Positions 55,829 to 64,000 of a stretch of DNA of 64,000 bases are shown one piece after another (positions within the stretch are counted from its first letter, which is position 1; every line of letters begins with the position of its first letter). The translations under genes and the position numbers were made by a program. A model generated the notes under the pieces. That model searched no databases and was not told the origin of the DNA. It saw nothing but the letters and a program-made list of their open reading frames with translations. Origin of the DNA: Mesocentrotus franciscanus (taxonomy: Eukaryota > Echinodermata > Echinoidea > Camarodonta > Strongylocentrotidae); NCBI GenBank assembly GCA_037976565.1, contig CP137683.1:11459665-11523664 (forward strand), given 5' to 3'.

Positions 55829-56739
55829 ATAATAGGCAGGTAAATGACGTCTTTACAAGCCTAAAATTGCCTTTCCCTGCCACTAATTCACTAAAATAGT
55901 TGATTTGAGTGTATTTCCAAAGTATATACTATCATTATCCATTGCTCCTGTTTTGTGTACTTTCATATTATTCACTATATTTGTACTTTTTCATAAACAT
56001 GTCAAGTTTTCTCTCACAAGAAATTCGTATAGCAGCGTATACAGCTCCGTGGTGTCTGTCCCATAGATATTGACTTTCGCTGAGACCTTTCCATACACAA
56101 ATACTGATACTGCTGGTACTTCATTGGGAGCAGCGTAATCCGCGCTCGCCCTGTAGAAGCTTATGACGGCACGCACCCAAATACATTACCTCCGCTCTTC
56201 TATTGTTGGAGTTTATAACCATGACAACGAACTTGACCCTCGGCCACGTTCATTGTTCCTCTTACGTAACTCTTACGTAACTGTAGGTGGGCCTAAGACA
56301 TAACTCTTTTCGTATATTCTATATAGGTCTAAAATACGTTCAAATATTTCTCTGTCATTTTTATTTGTTTATACTTTGTCAATACTTACAAACTATAATT
56401 GTCAAAATTTGCCAATACTTACGAACTATTACGTTTCCCTATCATCTTCCGCTCTAGAACCCTATTTTTGGTTTTATCTAGATTAGCTGTTGTGTCCTTT
56501 TTATATTTTTCTTGTCTCCCTCTTCAATATTTCTTCTGTTTTTGTAGGGTGGTTATGCTATTTCTTTTATAAATAAAAGAGAAAGTTTTATTCTTTCACT
56601 TATAATGTTGTCCACCGTCTTTTAGATAACCCTTTTGTGCTAAAGTATATAATGTCCGATGTATATTATTTCTGTCAATAACATATAATGAACGTATCAT
56701 TTTATTTTGATGCAACAGAGATTTACATACCAAATCAAT

Positions 56740-58900
56740 ACTTTTACTTTCTATAATTTGTGTACAGTAACATTCTTCTCATTTCGACATTATCAGCCGC
56801 TCGTTCTCTATTTTCGTCCCCTATAATAAATACAAGGTATAATGTGTACATCATTAGGGATATGTTATAATAATTTATCTCAAGGAAGGGATGATGCCGG
56901 CATACAAGCAAATGGCTAAAACGACATTGACAGAAAGACAGAGATAGAAAGACAGACATACAGACAGACAGAGAGTGGGAGAGAGGGAGAGAGAGAGGGG
57001 GGCGGGAGAGATAGAAAGTGGGACGTAGTATGTACTGTATTTATTATTATGATAATTGTCTCTCCGATCACCCCCCAGCTCTGATGTTTTTCTTAAGTTA
57101 CTTTCTTTTTGTTTGTTTATATCTGTCCGACGTAAATAAGTACCGTCAATATAGCATAATAAACTTTTTTTCCTTCGTATCATTTTGATGCAACAGAGAT
57201 TTACATTCAAAAGTTTTACTGTTTTTAATTACTGTACAGTAATATTCTTCTCATTTTGAAATCATCAGGCGCTCGTTCTGTGTTTTCCTTCTCCATATCG
57301 AGGTTATGGTATAATAATTTATCTCAAGATCGAAATAAATACTTTCAGAATAAAAGCAAATAGCGGAACGGAAAACAGTACCAAAGATGGAGATGGAAAA
57401 TATCGCTGAGAAAGCGAGTAAGAAAGCGGAAGAGAGCAAGAGACATACAGAGAGACAAACAATCATTACTCATGTCATCTGTTCGTCTGTGACATTTTAC
57501 TAAATCATATTTTAATTATTCCTTTATCTTTCCATGACTGTTATATATTTGATAAATATTTCAGATAGGGTCAAATTTGGTTTTAGGTTATAATATGAAC
57601 AGCTATTTTTATTTAGGAGTACGTCGAAACGCGATCTCATTAAAAATCGCGGAACAGAAAACACTATGAGAGATGAAGATGGAAAACGACATTGAGAAAA
57701 CGAAAGAGAGAGAAAGTTGGGCGTATTGTTATTTATTATTACCGCTATATATGCTATTTGTCTCTCCGATCAACCCCCACCCGCTCTGGATTCCTCTCTA
57801 GTTTCCATTGTTTTATCATGATTTACATTCGAAAGTTTTACTTTTTATAATTATTGTATAGTAATATTCTTGTTATTTCGATTATAATCATGCGCTCGTT
57901 CCGTGTTTTTCTTCTCCACATCGAGGTTATGGTATAATAATTTGTTTCAAGATCGAAAGGAATACTTTCGGAATAAAAGCAAATAGCGGTACCAGAGATG
58001 AAGATGTAAAATGGCGCTGAGAAAGCGAGCAGGAGAGAGAGATAGAAAGAGAGAGAAATACAGGGAGAGAAAAAGAAAGCGGGAAAGAGACAGAGAGACA
58101 AAGAAAGAGACAATCAGAGAGAGGAACAATCATTTCTTATGTCATCTTTTCGTCAGTGACATTTTACTAAATCACATTTGTATTATTCCTTTATCTTTCC
58201 TTGATTGTTATATATTTGAATTAACATTTCAGATAGGGTCAAATTCGGTACTACGTTATAATTATAATCAGCTATTTTTATTTAGGAGTACGTGGAAACG
58301 AGATCTCATTAAAATTTGCGGAACAGAAATCACTATGAGAGATGAAGATTGAAAACGACATTGAGAAAACAAGAGAGAGAGAGAGAGAAAGTTGTGCGTA
58401 TTGCCATTTATTATTATGCTATTTGTCTCTCCGATCAACCCCACCCGCTCTGGATTCCTCTTTAGTTTCCATTTATCATGATTTACGTTCAAAGGTTTTA
58501 CTTTTTATAATTATTGTACAGTAATATTCTTCTTATTTCGATATCATCAGGCGCTCGTTCTATGTTTTCTTCTTCATATCGAGGTTATGGTATAATAATT
58601 TATCTCGAGATCGAATGGAATACTTTCGGAATAAAAGCAAATAGCGGAACGGAAAACAGTGCCAGAGATGAAGATGGAAAATGGCACTGATAAAGCGTGC
58701 GAGAGAGAGAGAGAGAACAATAATTTCTCACAATCATCTGTTTGTTTGTGACATTTTGCTTCATCACATCTTCTTGTTCATTCCTTTATCTTGCATGATT
58801 GTATATCTTTGAATGATTATTCCAAATAGGGTAAACTTTGGTTCTATGTTATTTGTTTATTAACAATTTTTATTTAGGATTACGTCGGAACGTGATCCCG
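56740..58900. repeat. Four diverged direct units with GA-rich tracts
   Basis: A GTACAGTAA(C/T)ATTCTT...CGCTCGTTCT block recurs at about 56764, 57234, 57858 and 58517. It is followed by TATGGTATAATAATTTATCT, GGAATAAAAGCAAATAGCGG-type text, GAGA tracts and TTATTTAGGAGTACGT. Confidence 0.8.
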
Positions 58901-59099
58901 TTAACATTCTTTGAAAACAGTAACGACAACTGCAAAACAAGAAGACCCCCGAAAAACAGGGTTATTTGAACCCGATATACATGTAGTATACATGGATCAT
59001 CAATGCTGTATGTCAGCATCCCATTACCTTATTTCCGCTCTTCTATTGTTGGAGTTTATAACCATGACAACGACCTTGACCTCGTATGGCGCGCCGTTT

Positions 59100-59405
59100 G
59101 ACCAATAATTCAGATAAACACTGTTTATCGCCGATAAACACTGTTTATCGTCGAAAACACTGTTTATCGAGCGATAAACACTGTTTATCAAGCGATAAAC
59201 ACTGTTTATCGAGAGAAACTATGTTTATCGACTGATAAACACAGTTTTCTCGATAAACAATGTTTATCGCCGATAAACAGTGTTTATCGAGAGAAACTGT
59301 GTTTATCAGTCGATAAATAGTGTTTATCGCCGATAAACAGTGTTTATCGAGAGAAACTGTGTTTATCAGTCGATAAACAGTGTTTATCAGCGATAAACAA
59401 TGTTC
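59100..59405. repeat. Array of GATAAACACTGTTTATC palindromes, left arm
   Basis: About 14 imperfect copies in tandem with 2-4-base spacers (CG, AG, GC). Variants include GAGAAACTGTGTTTATC. Each half is ATAAACA / TGTTTAT. Confidence 0.9.
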
Positions 59406-59487
59406 AAGTATCTGATTTATTTGGCAAATGGAGCGCACTCGTAGGCCTACTCGAGATCAGAGCCGTATGCACTACTCCGCACGTTAG

Positions 59488-60290
59488 TCAGGTGGATTAG
59501 TGAAATTACCGTTACTTAATTGCCTGATAAAAGCACCATTTTTGGTACAGGGTTTCCTTAGGACCTACTCAACGATATAGGCTAGGAGCCCCGGCAAAAT
59601 TTTAATTTAAGGCTCGGGGCGGGGGCGTCTTTTTGGAGCTCTAAATAATTGTATAACATTGATTTGTTGTTGGACAAATGCCATTTTTGGTACAGGGCTT
59701 CCTTAGGACCTACTGAACGATATTAGGTAGGAGTCCCCGGCAAGAATATCATATAGGGGTGTGGGGCGGGGCGTCGCCTCGTAGCCCACAAATAATTTAT
59801 AATTACGGTAATATAACATTGAGTTTTTGTTGTACAAACGCCATTTTTGGTACAGGGCTTCTTTAGGACCTGCTGAATGATGGTAGGGTAGGAGCCCCCG
59901 GCATTACTATTCATATATGTTTGATTGGAGGCCCCATGGCATTTGTACAACAAAAACTCAATGGTATATTACCTTATGAATTATTTGTGGACTACGAGGC
60001 GATGCCCTGCCCCACACCCTTATATGATATTCGTGCCGGGGCTCCTACCTAATATATTTCAGTAGGTCCTAAGGAAGCCCTGCACCAAAATGGCATTTGT
60101 ATAACAACAAATCAATGTTATAACATTATTGGGGCTCCAAAATACGCCCGCCCCACACCCTTAAATTGAATTTTTTTTTTTGCCGGGGCTCCTAGCCTAA
60201 TATCATTTAGTAGGTCCTAAGAAAGCCCTGTACCAAAAAGGTGCTTTTATCCGGCAAGTAACGGTAATTTTACTAAGCCACCTGACTAAG
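59488..60290. repeat. Second-level palindrome in left arm
   Basis: Three direct copies of CCATTTTTGGTACAGGG...GGAGCCCCGGCA (59536, 59681, 59841) are followed by three inverted copies (GCCGGGGCTCCTA... to TACCAAAA). The ends GTCAGGTGG(A/C)TTAGT and ACTAAGCCACCTGAC are complementary. Confidence 0.88.
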
Positions 60291-60863
60291 AATCATTTCA
60301 GCGATATTAGTGATTATATTCGCTATGATTGAAAGAGATAGAGAGCATAGCCCGGGTTCAAATTCAGTATTCGTTAAATTATTAAACCCGGTGCTCATGA
60401 TCATTTATATGCCATGTTATTGTAATGCAACGCTACACACAAATATTACCAGATTGCCGTTTATTGTCTTCAAATATTGTTCAAATAGAATTGTAGAGAC
60501 GATGAACAAATAAGAATAATAATGCAAGGTCGTTAGTCATGAGAATGTCAACTTCTATCTCTCTCAGCATAATAGTCCGAACAATAGAATGAACCGAGAG
60601 GAAGCAACTGAAATTTACTAACAACGGAAACTTCTCCAATGGAGCCTAACATTAGATTTGTTTTCCCATTCAAATAGCATTGTAAAGGCGGTGAAAACAA
60701 AGGAATAATACTAATATTCCGTCGTTAATGGTGAGAATGTTCACGTCTATCTCTCTCAGCTAATTACGGCAAACAGTGGGCTAAACCAAGCGCAATCAAC
60801 GAATTTGTCATGAGTCCTGAAATTTCAATTTGTTACTGCACGTCATAGTAGCATTAAAGAGTA

Positions 60864-61295
60864 AGAGTTGAAATCTGAAATGGATTTAGCGCCTTTTGGT
60901 TGAAAGTGTAAATTTCATATCAATATTTTCATGAAACAATGAATTCTGAGGGAAAATTTAGTGATTTAGATACACATGAGAGAGGTCTATTCAAATCGTG
61001 TAAAACATGCAATTTGGTGAAGAGTGGATTTAGCGCCTTTTGGTTGAAAGCTTTTCATTTGCATCTGGCTCGAGTTTTGCTTGGGTATTTGGTACTGGAG
61101 GATGAACATGGACAAAATGTTTATATGATCGCATTATCTCTTATTAATTCTAGTTCCAATGTTTTCTGACTGTTTTCAAGACAATATCATGTTTGTCGAG
61201 CATAGTTCTATGTAGCTTGATGTCTCATGTTATTTTTTAGGGAAAGCAAATTAAGCAACTATTATTCAATTTTAGCGATAATCGTTCGCCATTGC
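60864..61295 (-). repeat. Foldback loop: inverted satellite-related segment
   Basis: The minus strand matches the satellite unit: CAATGGCGAACGA, AACATGATATTGTCTTGAAA, ACATTGGAACTAGAAT and CAAATACCCAAGCAAAACTC. It therefore carries the satellite segment that follows the arm sequence in normal units, in one orientation only. Confidence 0.85.
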
Positions 61296-62619
61296 TACTC
61301 TTTAATGCTACTATGACGTGCAGTAACAAATTGAAATTTCAGGACTCATGACAAATTCGTTGAACAGTTGATTGCGCTTGGTTGAGCCCACTGTTTGCCG
61401 TAATTAGCTGAGAGAGATAGACGTGAACATTCTCACCATTAACGACGGAATATTAGTATTATTCCTTTGTTTTTCACCGCCTTTACAATGCTATTTGAAT
61501 GGGAAAACAAATCTAATGTTAGGCTCCATTGGAGAAGTTTCCGTTGTTAAGAAATTTCAGTTGCTTCCTCTCGGTTCATTCTATTGTTCGGACTATTAAG
61601 CTGAGAGAGATAGAAGTTGACATTCTCATGACTATTAAAACGACCTTGCATTATTATTCTTATTTGTTCATCGTGACATCGTCTCTACAATGCTATTTGA
61701 ACAATATTTGAAGACAATAAACGGCAATCTGGTACTATTTGTGTGTAGCGTTGCATTACAATAACATGGCATATAATGATCATGAGCACCGGGTTTAATA
61801 ATTTAACGAATACTGAATTTGAACCCGGGCTATGCTCTCTCTATCTCTTTCAATCATAGCGAATATAATCACTAATATCGCTGAAATGATTCTTAGTCAG
61901 GTGGCTTAGTAAAATTACCGTTACTTGCCGGATAAAAGCACCATTTTTGGTACAGGGTTTCCTTAGGACCTACTAAATGATATTAGGCTAGGAGCCCCCG
62001 GCAAAAAAACAAAACATCAATTTAAGGGTGTGGGGCGGGGCGTATTTTGGAGCCCCAATAATGTTATAACATTGCTTTGTTGTTATACAAATGCCATTTT
62101 GGTGCAGGGCTTCCTTAGGACCTACTGAAAGATATTAGGTAGGAGCCCCCGGCACGAATATCATATAAGGGTGTGGGGCGGGGCATCGCCTCGTAGTCCA
62201 CAAATAATTTATAAGGTAATATACCATTGAGTTTTTGTTGTACAAATGCCATGGGGCCTCCAATCACACATATATGAATAGTAATGCCGGGGCTCCTATC
62301 CTACCATCATTCAGCAGGTCCTAAAGAAGCCCTGTACCAAAATGGCATTTGCACAACAACAAATCAATGTTATAAAATTATTTGGGGCTCCAAAAGACGC
62401 CCTGCCCCCACAGCCTTAAATTGAAATTTTGCCGGGGCTCCTAGCCTAATATCGTTGAGTAGGTCCTAAGGAAACCCTGTACCAAAAATGGTGCTTTATC
62501 AGGCAATTAAGTAACGGTAATTTCACTAAGCCACCTGACTAACGTGCGGAGTAGTGCATACGGCTCTGATCTCGAGTAGGCCTACGAGTGCGCGCCATTT
62601 GCCAAATAAATCAGATACT

Positions 62620-62842
62620 TGAACATTGTTTATCGGCGATAAACACAGTTTCTCTCGATAAACACTGTTTATCGGCGATAAGCACTGTTTTTCGGCGATA
62701 AACACTGTTTATCGACTGATAAACACAGTTTATCGACTGATAAACACAGTTTCTCTCGATAAACAGTGTTTATCGCTCGATAAACAGTGTTTTTCGAAGA
62801 TAAACAGTGTTTATCGGCGATAAACAGTGTTTATCTGAATTA
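62620..62842. repeat. Array of GATAAACAGTGTTTATC palindromes, right arm
   Basis: About 11 copies, complementary to the left array but with a different copy number and order, showing independent expansion or contraction. Confidence 0.9.
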
Positions 62843-63090
62843 TTGGTCAAACGGCGCGCCATACCCTCGGCCACGACCATTGTTCCTCTTACGTAACTTA
62901 GCTGTAGAGGTGGGCCAGATCTGCGCATGCGCAATGTTCCTGCTCGTCGAAGCCACTGGCCAGGCTTGAACGCACACGCCTTGTACGGCCGCTGAACGCA
63001 CGCACGGCAGCGAACTGGTCGAGTCTTTGATTTTTATTCTCGTTTGTGAGGCGGCTATCGGGCTGAATAATGTCGGAAGGAACGGGTTAA

Positions 63091-64000
63091 ACGAATTTAT
63101 CACGAGTCTTGAAATTTCTGTTTGTAATTGCATGTCATAGAAGTATGAAAGAGAAGGTTGAGTTCTGGTGAGAGGTGAACAATAATTTGTGAGAGTTGTA
63201 ATTGTAATTTTGCAAGTGAGGAAGAACATCAGAGAAAAAAAAGTTCCCTGAAAGCATGGCTCTTCAAATGCCTTCATACTTAGGCTGAATATGACAAGTA
63301 ACAGCTTAAAATGAGGCCCGATTTTTATGCCACATGTTTGTGTAGTTCCATATACATCTTTCTGTGTACAGTGCTTGTTACTTTACAAAGACTAAGCCAA
63401 GTTTCTTATAATTTTGATGACTCCAGAACCTTGAAGTACACACCAATACTTATATGCAACATGATCCAATTTTTTCTGATCGATTCCACACTGTTTCTTT
63501 CACAATGCAATCGCATGACCAGAACTCAACCTTATCCTTAAAGAGCAGCAATGGCGAACGAGTATTACTAAAATTCAACAATTGTTGCTTTAATGGTTTG
63601 CTTTTTTCATGAGAAATTAACACGAGACGTCAAGCTACATACAAATATGATCAACAAACATGATATTGTCTTAAAAACAGTCAGCAAACATTGAAACTAG
63701 AATGAATAAGAGATAATGCGATCACGTAAACAAGAGCAATTTGTCCATGTTTATCCTCCAGTATCAAATACCCAAGTAAAACTCGAACCAGATGCAAATA
63801 AAGGTAAACATGAAGCAATAAATGTATGACATATTGTAAATTGTCATGATTGTATTCTCTAACTATTTATTTTTTATATTTTATTTTAATTTAAATTATG
63901 TTTTATTATTGAGGAATACACTTGCACATTACGTACTCCGTGGTAAGAAAGAAGTAAGCGAGGGAAATTCAGGCAATGACAAAAGAGAGATAGAGAAAAT
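63091..64000. repeat. Satellite array, third segment (runs off the right edge)
   Basis: Resumes at ACGAATTTATCACGAGTCTT, exactly where the unit was cut at 55745, and continues to the window end in the same orientation. Confidence 0.93.

Larger units (their letters stand above)
59085..62863. mobile_element. Foldback element with nested palindromes (TU-like)
   Basis: The arms 59085-60863 and 61296-62863 are reverse complements apart from small indels, with a 432-bp loop. They begin TATGGCGCGCCGTTTGACCA. Outer arm: about 300 bp (left) and 240 bp (right) of 17-bp palindrome units. Middle arm: a second-level palindrome (about 59488-60290 and its counterpart 61900-62545). Inner arm and loop: sequence related to the 1,172-bp satellite. 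The flanks share CCTCG / CCCTCG, a probable short target duplication, and the empty site exists as the other repeat A copy at about 56230. The design (tandem short repeats in the outer arms) recalls sea urchin TU foldback elements. Confidence 0.9.
55746..63090. mobile_element. 7.3-kb TTAA-flanked piggyBac-like composite element
   Basis: The element runs 55750-63086. Its 13-bp termini CCCGTTCCTTCCG and the exact complement are flanked by TTAA on both sides. The uninterrupted satellite has CAACTGTTAAACGAATT here, with a single TTAA, proving target duplication. TTAA targets and CCC/GGG ends are piggyBac hallmarks. No transposase frame was seen, so it is non-autonomous. The interior is, left to right: two 24-bp palindromes, a direct repeat A (56183-56295), four diverged units of roughly 470-655 bp with GA-rich tracts (56740-58900), a second copy of repeat A (59020 onward) interrupted by the foldback 59085-62863, and a GC-richer right end. 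Confidence 0.9.

Noticed and set aside
57838..58133. Ser/Leu-rich minus-strand frames in the 7.3-kb element
   Set aside because: They arise from GA-rich tracts in repeated units and look like hydrophobic proteins only by composition.

Overview
This is an intron-rich, AT-rich (visibly well below 50% GC) animal genome fragment with no bacterial or viral gene organisation. The protein content (a long EGF/pentraxin/thrombospondin/sushi protein; a four-helix membrane protein), the dense population of miniature inverted-repeat elements, tRNA-derived SINEs, LINE remnants and TU-like foldback elements, and draft-style gap Ns suggest a marine deuterostome invertebrate, most likely an echinoderm such as a sea urchin. 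The species assignment is inference; nothing in the window proves it.

Region 1-20758 (minus strand): fifteen exons of one large gene, read right to left. They encode at least 18 complete EGF-like repeats plus partial ones, then a pentraxin/LamG-like jelly-roll, two more EGF repeats, one thrombospondin type 1 repeat and one sushi/CCP domain. Splice phases join at every junction I could test except around the N-terminal half of the pentraxin domain, where an exon was not found. The 5' end disappears into a 500-N gap (20759-21258), and the 3' end runs off the left edge or lies unseen in 1-1091. Its introns are full of transposons: a TTAA-bounded MITE, a 2.48-kb palindrome-rich element (6680-9156), a 140-bp tandem array (about 9484-10500), SINEs and a LINE 3' fragment.

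Region 21259-34260 (plus strand): an intergenic stretch with a huge trinucleotide microsatellite, a candidate CCAAT/TATA promoter near 24210-24325, then four phase-0 exons (29009-34001) of a small four-transmembrane MS4A/CD20-like protein with a cysteine-rich tail. Its start-codon exon was not found.

Region 34260-42990: no supported gene. It holds dispersed repeats, a 110-bp tandem array, an SGNH-hydrolase-like fragment, a MITE with an 8-bp target duplication, and a repeat family with short hairpins.

Region 42994-64000: a tandem satellite with a unit of about 1,172 bp. It is interrupted twice. The first block (about 48234-54254) carries a multiply frameshifted copy of a widespread uncharacterised invertebrate gene family whose C-terminal part has the acidic motif layout of FEN1/XPG-type PIN nucleases. 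The second is a 7,337-bp element (55750-63086) with CCCG...CGGG termini and a perfect TTAA duplication, as in piggyBac-type elements. Inside it sits a 3.8-kb foldback whose arms contain smaller palindromes and arrays of 17-bp palindromes. The inside of the foldback is related to the surrounding satellite unit, so satellite and transposon share ancestry. This nested structure is the most unusual thing in the window.
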